From positions 1-64,000 of the forward strand of contig JAPTJF010000346.1 of assembly GCA_029339195.1 (NCBI GenBank): a stretch of DNA of 64,000 nucleotides, written 5' to 3'. This stretch comes from Micractinium sp. NFX-FRZ. Its lineage: Eukaryota; Chlorophyta; Trebouxiophyceae; Chlorellales; Chlorellaceae. Position numbers and translations under genes: made by a program. Below, one piece after another: positions 23,101-33,640 of this stretch. How positions within the stretch are numbered: position 1 is the stretch's first letter; every line of letters starts with the position of its first letter. The notes beneath the pieces are model-generated. The model was given only the letters and a program-made list of their open reading frames with translations. It was not told the DNA's origin and ran no database searches.

Positions 23101-23742
23101 GCCGTCCACACCCTTCAGAATCTGCCGGCTGCTACCCTTCACATCAGTCACAGTCACCTGCAGGGCAGGGCAGGGCAGGGCAGGGCGGCCGGCTTGAGCG
23201 GGGTGGGCATGGACACATGTGCGCGCACACACACACACACACACCGCACTGGTGACAGAAAAAGGTGGCGATTGCAGCCGTAGCTCGGCCCCGCCCTCCC
23301 TTAGACCGTCCCAATGGCACAGGCGTGCACGCATCACACACCAGAGGGTGCACAGGAGCAGGCATCCCAGCGGGCGGCCACCAGAAGGCCGGCCGGCATA
23401 ACATCTAAGTAATGATACAAAACGGATCCTGCGATCAAAGCCCTCTTCGGCTCACCACCAAGTTGGCCCAGCTCAGCGTGGCGGTGCCCTCCTGGCGCGC
23501 CAGGCAGCTGGTCACATCCTTGCGGTTGGCCTCCACGTCGTCCCAGTGCGACGCGGCCTGCAGCGGGTGCGGCGGTAGGAGCAGGATAAATGAACGCCCC
23601 ATGGGGTCGGTGTGAGGCAGCTTGTGGCAGCAGGGAGCGGTACAGGAGCAGAGAAGGACGTGCCGCTCTGCGGCAGCACCGAGCGCCAGCCGCCAGCGCT
23701 GGAGCCCTGCCTGCTTGCCTGGGTAGATGCCACAGCAGCCAT
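17127..23742 (-). CDS. ABCG (WBC) half-size transporter, copy 1
   Basis: Membrane exporter with the reverse order typical of ABCG: ATPase domain then membrane domain. Twenty-one exons, minus strand: 23742-23719, 23557-23456, 23157-23077, 22810-22726, 22560-22496, 22333-22262, 21977-21900, 21682-21584, 21434-21342, 21144-20990, 20740-20616, 20378-20270, 20039-20024, 19780-19657, 19441-19402, 19154-19048, 18729-18616, 18277-18164, 17948-17871, 17631-17521 and 17219-17127; 627 residues. It has Walker A (GPSGCGKTT), signature (VSGGQRRR), Walker B ([13 protein letters not shown]) and H-loop ([10 protein letters not shown]). The membrane domain begins near residue 345 with [21 protein letters not shown] Cys-bearing loop precedes the last helix, as in plant WBC proteins. 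Introns after exons 1, 5 and 9 use GC donors. Exon 1 (MAAVASTQ) is the least certain. Substrate unknown; lipid-type cargo is common in the family. Confidence 0.9.
19800..19975. repeat. Degenerate minisatellite in ABCG copy 1 intron
   Basis: Units of about 37-42 bp share the words GCCCAGCA, AGCACAGC and CCGTGC, each time followed by CAAC or CCAAC-like bases. They repeat four or so times with heavy drift between the exons ending 20024 and starting 19780. Confidence 0.55.
20062..20093 (+). repeat. G-quadruplex-forming G tract
   Basis: Five runs of four or more G separated by C or CC lie in an ABCG copy 1 intron, on the strand opposite to the transcript. By composition this meets the usual intramolecular quadruplex pattern in DNA. 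Confidence 0.7.
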
Positions 23743-24519
23743 GTTGCTGAAGTCGGTAGGTCAGGCTCTGTCAAGTGGCCTAGAAACAGTTTGAGAGCGG
23801 CACCAATTGCGTCCTGCAGTAACGGTGGGCAGGAGTGGGGCGTCGACGGCGGCGTTACTCCTGGTAGCTACCGGATAGGTGGCAACGAGCAGCGCACGTC
23901 AAAGCATCCGGCGTTGAAGTCTCTGTCACAAGCCCTGCGTCGGTGTGAAGGGGGAGGAGCAACCCAGCCGCCCGAGCGGAAACAAGTCGCGCACGCTCGG
24001 TGGGGGACGCTCGCTGTTTCATGAGCGGCGCTTGCAGCCAGCAATCACACAAGCCCCGCGCACCTTCCCTCGGAAAAGGGCGGCTACGGCCCTGACTCCC
24101 GCGAGGAGCGAGAGATACTGCTGGGCACTGGCACAGCTTCAGTTGAGCGCAGAGCCTTGACGACAAGCAAACAGTTCAGATTGTTGACCAGCGCAGCTTG
24201 GCTAGCGAGAGCAATAACGAGAGAGGGGGTTCCTCCCTGCCTCTGCCCCGTCAGCCTCAGGCTGCCGTCAGCTGAAACGGCCCCCTTGTGCGGGCGCTTG
24301 AGAGTGTCGAAGTTAACGGTAACAATGGACGGAAGGGGCCCGCTCCCCTGACTGTGCTCAAACGGCACCTTCAGGACACATCCCGCCGCACCGCCCACAC
24401 AAGCTGAGGTCAGAGCTGAGGGCGGCAGCTCAAAAGTTCCGGCTACTCTTTACAACTACGCCTGGTATATTCACCATGGATAAAGCAAGAAAGACTGCTC
24501 ATAGTGCTAGCTACTTAAG
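23743..24519. promoter_or_regulatory. ABCG copy 1 5' region and Whirly 3' region
   Basis: These 777 bp separate two minus-strand genes. The right end holds the Whirly 3' UTR, with a minus-strand TGTAA at 24450-24454, about 66 bp past its stop. The remainder is the presumed ABCG copy 1 promoter. No further gene is visible. Confidence 0.45.
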
Positions 24520-26560
24520 TCAAAACGGGGCGTCTGCTGCATCTGCTGCTGCCGCCGCCCCGCTGTCTGCCGGCGAGGTCGTCGATGGCACGCCTGCAGA
24601 CCGGAATGAGGGGCACAGAATGAGACCATGGAGGAAGAGCTGCATGCAGGCATCCTGCACAGGGCCATTATACGCAGGATGCAGTGCCAGCGTTGGCTGG
24701 CCAAGGCTGCTGCCCTTTCTGCCTCCCCTTGAGGGGCAATGACTGCCGAGGCAAGCTGCACCCACCTTGGAAGTGCTCATCAAAGCCCAGCAGGCGGGGC
24801 ATGAGGTACTGCAGGCAGCATGGAGGGCGGGACATTGAGCGTGTCTCAGCCTGGGGTGGACACACATGTCTGCCATAGGGTAGGAGATCGTTAAGATGCA
24901 GAAAGTACAAAGTACAACATTGAGCAGCAGGGCTGTGGCTGCCACATCACGCATGGCGCCTTGCTGTCCAGCCTCCTCTGGTCTCCCACACCCCCGCCTC
25001 ACCCTGTGCCCATCCACCCAACACCCTCCTGCCCCATAGTGCAACACGTCCACCTGCGCCACCCAAGCAGGAAGGCCCCAGCGCAGCGCACAACGTGCAC
25101 ACCGAAGCACGCGCAGCGTGCGCTGCCCAGCCCAGCACTGCACAGCGCCAGCCGTGTGCTTCACAGCATGCAACACACCTCACACGTGCAGCACAGTGCA
25201 CAGCGCACGCGGCATGCACAGCACACAGCGCACACACACACCGTGAGCAGCGTCTTGATGAGCCGCAGCTCTGCATCGGAGACGTTGCAAGAGATGGAGG
25301 AGTTGGCGCTGTTCTGCTTCACAGTGATGCTGAAGAACCAGCCGCTGCTCTGGCCGGGCGTGATTCTGCAAGCGGGGGGCACGGCGGCAGGGAGGCAGGG
25401 AGGTGGGCGCAGGCGAAAGGGGCCCGGGCGGGCGCGGGCGGGCGAGCAGCACAGGTGAGGCATGCGCCCTTCCAGGTGCGTGCTGCAAATGCCGCTGCAA
25501 ATGCCGCGCAGCGCGTCGACTGGTCAGCCGCAGCTGGCGCCCTGCTGAGCGGGGCGAGGGCTGTACAGAGCCCAAGCAAGCTGTGCCGCCCATACCGGCT
25601 GGCGGGCGCCGCCCTGCAGCCCCAAAGAGGCACCTTTACCTCCCCAGCCACCATACACAACACACACCAGCTTACTTGAGCGACTTCTGCACGGCGCCCT
25701 CCCCAGACCCGCCCTTGTTGGGGTCGTGGAAGAAGCTGCACTCCACCCGCCGGTCCGTGGCCTCCAGCACTGTGGCGCACTCCAGAGCGCTCAGGGCAAT
25801 CGTCTGCGGGCAGCGGGGCGGTGCGGGGCATGTGATGAGATGCCAGGGACAGCAGAAGGGCAGCAGTGGTGGCGCAGACGGGCGGGCAAGCACACACAAG
25901 CACTGCAGCTGCTCCATGCCAGCCCATGCCTCCCAGCACATCAGTGCGCAGTGGGCGGGCAGCACGTAGCTACGCGCAGCGGCAGCACTCTGGCCAGCCC
26001 CCCTGCCCCGCCGCCGCTGCACCCCGCCTCACCCCCCGGGTCCCCTCACCAGCTTCTGCTCCCAGTCATACTTCTGTGGGCCCTGAGCGTTGGCAAACTC
26101 CAGCAGCACGGTGCCCTCCCGCGCAATGCGCAGCCCGCTGCTGACGTTGTCCCAGGTAGGCTTGATCACCTTGAGCGCCATGGCTGCCTTGCCCTGGGAT
26201 TTGGGTGAGGAAGGTGACACGAGAGGCGGGGTGGGCAAGAGGTGGCGGCAAGGCAGCGGCGGCGGCGGTGGCGGCAGCGACAGAACCTAGGCCCAGAAGC
26301 TTGCGGGTTTGCTGCCTGGCGCGCCTCACTTTGTAGACGCAGTAGTTGCTGTAGACAGCAACCTTCTCCTTCTTGTCGTCCGCCCAGTAGGGCTGCGCTG
26401 CAGAAGACATCACCCGCAACCGCGGTGCCGCGCCTCCTTGCTGCTGCAGGCTCTTGGCTGCGATCGAGGGCAGCAGGGATGCTGCGCGCAGTCTGTGCGC
26501 GCCGGGCGCAAGAGAGCCAGACAAGACGCCTCTGGCCAGGCACCTCATCGCGGCCGCCAT
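24520..26560 (-). CDS. WHY: Whirly single-stranded-DNA-binding protein
   Basis: Whirly proteins are plant-lineage ssDNA-binding proteins that form 24-mers and protect organelle genomes; some also act in the nucleus. Six exons: 26560-26330, 26193-26050, 25803-25676, 25365-25242, 24808-24766 and 24593-24520; 247 residues. Residues 1-45 are Arg/Ala/Ser/Leu-rich and lack acids, consistent with a transit peptide to plastid or mitochondrion. The Whirly core starts at NYCVYKGKAAMALKVIKP, whose KGKAA is the family's DNA-binding/oligomerisation motif. It continues with LLEFANAQGPQKYDWEQKL, ALSALECATVL, SFFHDPNKGGSGEG and FFSITVKQNSA, and ends PRLLGFDEHF, matching the plant ...H(I/L)MGWDR position. The C-terminal tail is short, Ala/Asp-rich and lacks the aromatic/acidic autoregulatory tail of land-plant WHY1. 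Intron 1 falls between K and G of KGKAA. Confidence 0.92.
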
Positions 26561-26780
26561 TGCGCTTGAAAGTGTCGGAGGGGTGGAAGGGATGTCGTGA
26601 AAACGCGGTGTGCTGTGCAGTTCTCCTGCTGCTGCCGCCGCCGCGACAGCTCACCGCCAGGTGACAGCTCCCGCCCCGCCCTCTCGTCCCCAGTCTCAGT
26701 CTGTGCATTTACAGAGGCAGCTCGCTTGTCATCTTTATGCCCTTGCATCATATGCTGCTGTGTCTGATAGAGCCACCAAT
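26561..26780. other. Whirly 5' / RBM28 3' spacer
   Basis: A 220-bp spacer between tandem minus-strand genes. A TTACA at 26708-26712 (TGTAA on the minus strand) lies about 70 bp past the RBM28 stop and is a likely poly(A) signal. This leaves about 150 bp for the Whirly 5' UTR and promoter. Confidence 0.55.
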
Positions 26781-29700
26781 TCAATCAAACCAGCGTTTCA
26801 TGCCCGCCGCCACCGCAGCCACCGCCTTGCCACCGCCGCCGCCGCCGCCAGCCTTGGCGCCGCCCTTGGGTGCATCGAAGAATTTTTTGAGATACTGCTT
26901 GGCCAGGACGTCCACTGAGTCCGTCTGCTCCTTCTTGCTCTTCTTCAGCTGCATGCTGCCTGCAGGCGGGGCAGGGCACGGGACAACAGTGGGCGGCAGG
27001 GCCGTGGATATGCCTGGAAAGCGGAGCGTACGCTGGGCTTCACACAAGCCCACAAGACGGAGCGGCCATGCAGCACACCAAGGCAGCCTTACGCCCCTCC
27101 CACATCAGGCTTACCTTGCGGGCCCGCTGCCAGCTTGTCAATCAAATCATCTGCAGACCGCTTGCGCCGATGCGCCTGCTGCTCCTGCTGCGACGCCACA
27201 ACCGCCTTGACAGCCCGGCTGTTCACCCCCGGCCGCCGCGCCTGCTGCGCCTGCTGCTGCGCCTGCTGCTTGCCCTGCGGCTTCAGCACCGGCTGCTGCT
27301 TGCCCGGCGGCTTCTGGGCAGGCTGCTGCTTGCCCTGCTGCGCCTGCTGCTTCGGTGACGTCTGCTGCTTGCCCTGCTGCGCCTGCTGCATCGGTGCCGG
27401 CTGCTGCTTGCCCTGCTGCGCCTGCTGCTTCGCTGCCGGCTGCTGCTTGCCCTGCTGCGCCTGCTGCTTCGCTGCCGGCTGCTTGCCCTGCTGACCCTGC
27501 TGCTTTGGTGCTGCCTGCTGCTTGCCTGGCTTTGCTGCCGCCTGCTGCTGCTTAGTAGGCGCCTGCTGCTGCTTGGCGGGAACCGGCTTTGCCGCCGCCG
27601 GCGCCGCCGCCGCTGCATCTGCGCCGCCCTGCGCCTCCTGCTGCTTCCGCTTCCGCTGCTCCCTCCTCTTGGCAGACTTGCTCTTGTCATCGCCGCTGGC
27701 AGGCGTGCCATTGGCAGCGCCCTCCTCACCGCCAGCCTCCGCTACCGCTGGCTTCTCCGCCGCCTGCTTGCGCCGCTCCTGCAGCATCAGCCGCCGCTGC
27801 TTCCGCAGCTGACGCTTGGACTTGGGCCCCTCCTCCTCCCCACCCTCCTCCTCCCCACCCTCGCCGCCGCCCTGCTGCGGCGGCTGCTGCGCGGCGCCGC
27901 GCTGCTGCTGCTGCCCCGCCGCCGCCGCCGCACCTTCGCCCTGTCCTGCGTTCTCCTGGCGGGGCAGCCGGGCTTTTGCCATCTTGGACTCCCGGAGCTT
28001 CAGAGCCTTCACGTTCTCCAGCGCAAACTCGACAATGGGGCGGCGCTCCTGCAGGCATCACAGGCACAGGCACACACATGGGAGGGGTTGAGGTCGTTAT
28101 TGGGTGGTCGACTGGCAAAGTCAACACTGGGGGCGGGCGCTGCTGCAGGTGGATGCACACGGGAGCAGGCAGAGGGCGTTCAGTGGGGGCCGGGCAGGTG
28201 GGCGGGGATGCCAGCAGCCGAGCATCCCAGTCCCTGTCCGCAGCCCACCGCAGGATATGCCGGTACATACTGCGAACTTCAGCACATCCCACCTTACGCT
28301 GTCCTATACAGCGCTCGCCCTTGGCAATCACCGCGCCCATGCTGCACCCTCACCCGGTGCCCCACCCTTGCCCCCTTAAGCTCAGCATCCCTGCCCGCCC
28401 GCCCGCCCTCCCCCACCTTGTTGAAGGCGGTGGGGTTGTTGTTGAGCTGGCGCAGCGCGCACAGAGCGTGCTCGGGGTCCACAAACTCGACAAAACCAAT
28501 GCCCTTGCTGCGCGGGGCGCCGTCTGCCGCGGTGCGCTCCTCATCCATCAGGATCTTGGCCTGCTTCACCACTGGCTGCGCCTTGCTGGCACGCTCCTTG
28601 ACCTGCGGGAGGGGGGCGAGGGGGGGAAGCCAAGGGGGCGCGTCAGCGCACGAGGCAGGCAGGCGGGGCGGCGGGGTGGGGGAGTTCTTTCCCAGCCAGC
28701 GCGGGCTGGGGCGTGTTGAGGGGCATGCAGGCAAAGGCCCGGGAGCGGAGAGGAGGGGCGTAGCATGCAAGACGCGGGAAGTGCTGGAGCGCTCACACGC
28801 TCACTGTTCACATGTGCCTTTACAAGTGCACCTCAAAGCCTCTGCCACTGGCACTCCCGTTGGCAGTAAGAGGCCAATTCATAGGCCCCGCCTGCTGCCG
28901 TCCACATCTATGCCGCCACAGCCGGGAAGTTGACTGCACCCAACTGCATTGGCTGCTGCTGCTGTGGCTGCTGCTGCTGCTGCTGCTGCTGCTCCTGCTG
29001 CTTGCTATTGACAACCAGACGCTTTTTTGTCTTTTCTTTTACTCTCTCCTATCTGGCTTCGCCCCACTCACCGCCGCGATGAAAGCCGCCTTGAGCTGCT
29101 TCTCGGACCAGGCGTGGGGGACGTTGCGCACGCTGAGCCGCGTGTCGCTGACCACAAAGTTGGGGCTCTTCAGCTTCAGCTTCTTCTCCTCTGCGGGCAG
29201 CAGAACACAACACAGGGGCCGGGGGCAGGAAAAGAGGGTTCAGGAGGGGATAGGAATCAGTCAGAAGGCTCGGGGCTCACTCCGTGTGTGGGCCTCCTCA
29301 AAATCAGCTTCTTCCCCGCTCAGGCAGACCCAACAGGGGAGGGGATCCGAGTGAGGGGCTGGCCACAGGTGTACGGATGCACCACGTCGTTTCTCGTGCC
29401 GCTTGCCTCTGCCCGACCGCCCCACGCAAGGAAGGCTGCGTGCGCAGCCGCCCCGCCCAACCCTGCCCCCCACCCAGCCCCGCCCCGCCCCGCCCTGCCC
29501 CGCCCACCCACCCGCGGCGCGCTTGCGCTTTGCGCGGTCCCCCGCCGACATGTCCTCCCACGCCGGGGAGCCCTCCGCAATCTGCCCCTCCTTGGCCAGC
29601 CCCAGGCGGCGGCTGTCGCGGGGGCCGCGCTCCGCGGCCTTGGACAGCGCCAGTGCCCGCACGTCTTCGTGCCCCAGGGCCATGTCCACCTCAGCAACCA

Positions 29701-30806
29701 GACCCGCAATCACCACGCCGGGCCCCTCCTTGCGCCTGGGCAAGGGGAGGCGGGGGGCAGCAGGGGCAGGAAGCAAGCAGTGGAGAGGGGCAGGGGGAGG
29801 CATGGGTGCAGCCGGGCCGACGTGCAAGGGAGGCGGCCGCAGGGGGATGTCAGCGGGCATGACAGAGCGGTGGGTTTCGAGGCGCCCGGCGCGCCTGCCT
29901 ACGCCAGCCAGCTGCGGTGGCAGGTTGCGCCTGCTGAGACCACAGCGTGGCGGGCGGCAGGCCTTGCCAGGTGTGCACAGGGCAGGGCAGAGTACAGATG
30001 GGCATCAAGCCAGGCCAGCCCTCAAGCGCTCAGCCCTGGCCTCACCTGCCCTTGGCACACGCATCTGCGGCAGCCTGCGCGGAGGCCCTCTTGTAAAAGT
30101 CCACAAAAGCGGTGCCCTTGAGCTTGCCAGAGTCCTTGTCCACCACCAGGCGGCAGGAGCGCACGGGGCCAAAGATCTGCGGGCACGACAGCGAGGGAAG
30201 GGAGGGGCGGGTGGGGTTTGGGGCAGGCAGGTGCAGACAAGGAGGTGGGCAGGGGCTGCCTCCACCAGCCAGAAGGTGTGCACGGCGCAGCTTGCCTGCC
30301 TGCTTGACGTCTCCGTTGTTTATGTACTATCCCAGCCCTGTGCCAAGTTGCAGGCAACAGCAGCCAGCGCGGCGGCGAACCAGTCAACTGGGCATCGCCT
30401 CAAGCCACACTCCAGCACTTGTAGTTCACCCACCTACCCAACCAACTCTCATAACCCACGAACCCTCCCCAGGCCCCCTGCCCCACCCACCTTCATCTTC
30501 AGGAACACCTGCTCCTTGCTCACATCCAGGGGCAGCCCCCGGATGAACACAGTGGCACCCTCCTCGGGTGGGGGCCGCTGCTGCTGCGGGTCGGCGCCCT
30601 GGGCTGCCGCAGCCGCCGCACTCGCCTTCTGCTGCAGCTGCTTGCGGCTGAAGGGGTCGGCTGCGGCGCCGCCTGCTGCCGCTGGCTCGTCCTCCGCCTC
30701 TTCCTCCTCCTCCTCCTCCTCCTCGGAATCTTCCTCCTCATCCTCGCTGCTGCCAGCCGCCTCCTCATTGCTGCCAGACTCCCCCTCACTCTCCTCCTCC
30801 TCTTCC

Positions 30807-30841
<35 letters not shown>

Positions 30842-33254
30842 CTCATCCCCGCTGTCCAGGATGCCGTCAATCACGCTGGCCATCATGTTGCGCTCCTGCT
30901 CAGGCGCCAGCGACCCAGCGCGCACAGCGGGCCCCTCCTCATCTTCGTGGCCCTGCAGGCAGGCAGGCAGAGGCAGCACACGGCGAGCCCCGTTGGTTGT
31001 CAACCAGATTGCCCTGCTGCATGCAGCGCTGATGCTGAAGGTGAAGCAGCACGTAACACAGGGACGGCGGGGCTGAGCAGGGCCGGGGCTGCCTGACCAT
31101 GCACACAACACCACACTTCACCCTCTTGTACATTCACACTTTCTTGTGCACCCCGGCAACCCAGCCCCCTGCTGCCCCCTGCTGCCCTCCCCCACCCGCT
31201 CACCATGCACGCCTGCCCCTCCTCACGCTGCTTTACCCTGCAATGGCCACATTCCATCCCGCCAACGCCTGCCTGTGCACCCCGAGCTGCCCAGCCCGCC
31301 CTCCTGCAACCAAAACCCTAACCCCAACCCCCGCCCACTCACCATGCCCGCCTGCCCCTCCTCATCGCTGCTGTCCCCCTCCAAGTCGCTGTCCATCCCA
31401 TCAATGCCCGCCTGCTGCCGCAGGCTCGCCGTGCCCTTGCCCGCATCGCCGTCCGCCTCCTCGCCCTCGCCGCCAGCTGTCGCCGCCTGCTGGGTGTCAA
31501 ACTGAGCCTTGGCCACCGCCCAGTCCACCGCCACCGGCCGTCCCGCCACGGTCTGTCCATTCACCAGCTTGATGCCCCGCTCCGCATGGGCCTTGCAGGT
31601 GAAGCCCACAAAGGCAAAGCCGCGCCCCCGCCCGCTGGCGCTGCGCGGCAGCGTCAGCTCCCACACAAAGCCGGCGGGGGAGAAGGCGGTGCGCAAGTCG
31701 GCCTCGGTGGCCTGCGGCGGACAAGGGGAGAGTGTGCAGGGGATGGGCAGGAGGCGGGGGAGTGTCGGGAGCGTGTTGGGGCAGCACCCCAGCTCATCCA
31801 GGCGCAGCTAGCAGCGCCTTTAGCCCAGCACGCGTCCAATGCTCCCAGCTGGTACAGCTCAGCCCAGCGCACCTAAGCGGCAGCAGGGCTCTAAGAAAGG
31901 CCTCACCGTGAAGGGCAGGTTGCGCACGATCAAGCGCCACCGCTTCTGGTGCAGCCCCTCGCCCGACAGCTGGCGTGCCCACAGCCGGCACTCCGGCCCC
32001 GCCACCGGCGCCGTCTTGCCCTTCTTCCCCTTGGCCTCCGCCTGCTGCGGCTGGCCAGCGCCGCCGGCTGTCTGGCCGTGCAGCTTGGCCACTGCTGACA
32101 GGGCGTCCTTGATTGAGCTGTACACTGCCAGGAAGGACTCGCCGGTGCAGCCGTCCCGCTTGAGAAGAAACTGCGTGGCCAGCTTTTCGGGCACCGGCCG
32201 GATGATCTCCTCCACCTGTAGAGGGCAGGAGCAGCACCTTGTGGGTTGTGGCTGGTAGCTTGATGTGCGACCGCAACAGAGCTTGCAACACAGCACAGGA
32301 ATGGGCACAGCAAGCGAGGCAGGGCAGGGCAGGTTGGCAGCAGGCAGGGGCAGCTGCACATCGTATAAAGCGGGGGCAGGCGTGACGGCCGGTGGCGGGG
32401 CGGACCAACAAGCATGACAGGATGCACGGTGTCATGTCTGCAAACAAGCTCCTTGCCCACCCCCTGCCCCACCTGGCCAGCCGCCCGTGCCATCGCCTTG
32501 CCCGCATCCAACGCCTCTGCCGTCAGCCCGCCGACTGCCACCGCTCGCAGCCACTTGTGCTTGGCCCCGAGGGCCGCTGTCACTGCAGCGTCGCGTGGGG
32601 CTGCCTGGCGGGCGGGCCGCGGCTTCTTGGCAGGCCGTGGCTGCGGCTGCTCGGCATCCCCATCCGCCGGTGCTGGCGCAGCAGCTGCAGCCTCTTCGCC
32701 CGCCGGCTGCTGCGCTTCGCCTGCGGCGGCAGCGTCCTGCTTCCGCTTCTTGCGCTCCTCCAGCGGCGCACGCTTCACTGCGCCTTCAACCTGCCGGGCA
32801 GGCAGGCAGCAAAGCCATCACATTGTGAGCAGCCAGCCGCATAAGTTTGGTCAAGGCTATGCTGCTGCCCAAGCACGGCAAACGTCGCAGGTCATGCAGC
32901 TGCCACACACACACAGTGTGGCTTCTGCCGCTCCTCAGAGCATCGAGATGAGCTCATGTCCCCCACATCCCCAACCTCCTGCTGGCAGGCACCTGCAGCC
33001 CTGCGCACCTTGAGCTTGCGCCCCGCCAGCTCCACGCCGTTCAGGTCTGCCGCCGCCCGCACCGCGTCCTCCTGCACGGCGAACTGCACGAAGCCGAAGC
33101 CGCGGTGCACGCCATCCTTGCCGCCTTTGCGCACCAGGAAGGCGTTCTTCACGGGCCCCACCTCACTGAAGAACTCTTGCAGCTGCGCATCCGTGACGGT
33201 GGCGTCCACGCCACGGACGAAGACCGTCCTCGGATCTTGTTTCTTGTCGGCCAT
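26781..33254 (-). CDS. RBM28: RBM28/Nop4-type nucleolar RNA-binding protein
   Basis: Four-RRM protein of the RBM28 (human)/Nop4 (yeast) family, required in the nucleolus for 60S ribosomal subunit assembly. Eleven exons: 33254-33009, 32790-32473, 32215-31907, 31711-31343, 30952-30491, 30176-30046, 29735-29512, 29190-29072, 28602-28417, 28048-27115 and 26959-26781; 1158 residues. RRM1 ~9-83 (TVFVRGVDATVTD, GFGFVQF). RRM2 ~281-355 (LIVRNLPFTV, GRGFAFVGF). RRM3 ~551-612 (ATVFIRGLPLDVS, KGTAFVDF). RRM4 ~698-790 (LSVRNVPHAWSE, KGIGFVEF). RRM2 and RRM3 are separated by a long Glu/Asp tract, as in RBM28. After RRM4 comes a large basic low-complexity region with tandem KQQ/AQQ repeats and a final RRPGVNSRAVKAVVASQQEQ stretch typical of the family. 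Length exceeds human RBM28 (about 760) because of low-complexity inserts. Confidence 0.9.
27230..27560 (-). repeat. KQQ-rich coding repeat in RBM28
   Basis: About seven tandem coding units with period near 39 bp encode variants of KQQAQQGKQQPAA. The frame is always kept, and changes are largely substitutions at the P/A positions. Confidence 0.85.
30690..30850 (-). repeat. Poly-acidic (GAG)n coding tract in RBM28
   Basis: Runs of GAG/GAA codons (CTC/TTC on the plus strand) encode two Glu-rich blocks separated by SEGESGSNEEAAGSSEDEE. The plus strand carries a spurious Ser-rich open frame because of this bias. Confidence 0.9.
31196..31262 (-). repeat. Ghost copy of RBM28 exon 4 3' end
   Basis: On the plus strand CTCACCATGCACGCCTGCCC repeats the exon-donor boundary of exon 4 (CTCACCATGCCCGCCTGCCC, about 31339-31358), including the minus-strand donor GGTGAG. 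A second block, TCCATCCCGCCAACGCCTGC, matches TCCATCCCATCAATGCCCGC of the exon. The duplicate lies downstream of the real donor in the transcript. Confidence 0.65.
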
Positions 33255-33640
33255 CGTGCTGAGCAGTATATGAGGGTGCTCAGGCTAGCAACTAAACATG
33301 CATGGACAGCATGCGAAGCCTCTGAGCGGTGCCTGTGCTGCCCTAGCACCAGTGCAATCACTGCGAGGTGACGTATGTGCTAAACAGGCAAACGGTGAGC
33401 AGCCAAGGAGCCCTGCCAGGTCAGGCCAGCGCAACATGCTCGGAGGAGTGGTCAGGGCTATGATTGAGAGTGCCGAATGTATTCAGTGTCATTGGATATT
33501 TGTCCGAGACGGTGGCTCTTTTGATCGCCTCTACTGCGAAGTCCCGATCATTATAAGTCGCTCGGAAGCACCGCCTCTCTCATAACGCTTTGAGGAGGGT
33601 CCATACATCTTGAGCGCCGCGTGACGATTGGCGGACCGCG
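33255..33640. promoter_or_regulatory. Divergent 5' region, RBM28 and capping enzyme
   Basis: A 386-bp gap between divergent starts of two RNA-metabolism genes. It is lower in GC than the coding flanks. No TATA box or repeat is visible. Confidence 0.45.

Noticed and set aside
17127..23742. ABCG copy 1 considered as a pseudogene because the open reading frames are short and scattered
   Set aside because: All 21 exons join in frame with GT or GC donors and all ATPase motifs are intact; short ORFs only reflect many introns.
29403..31076. 557-residue Ser-rich open frame on the plus strand
   Set aside because: It is the antisense shadow of RBM28, created by the GAG-rich acidic tract; no family similarity, and it crosses RBM28 introns.
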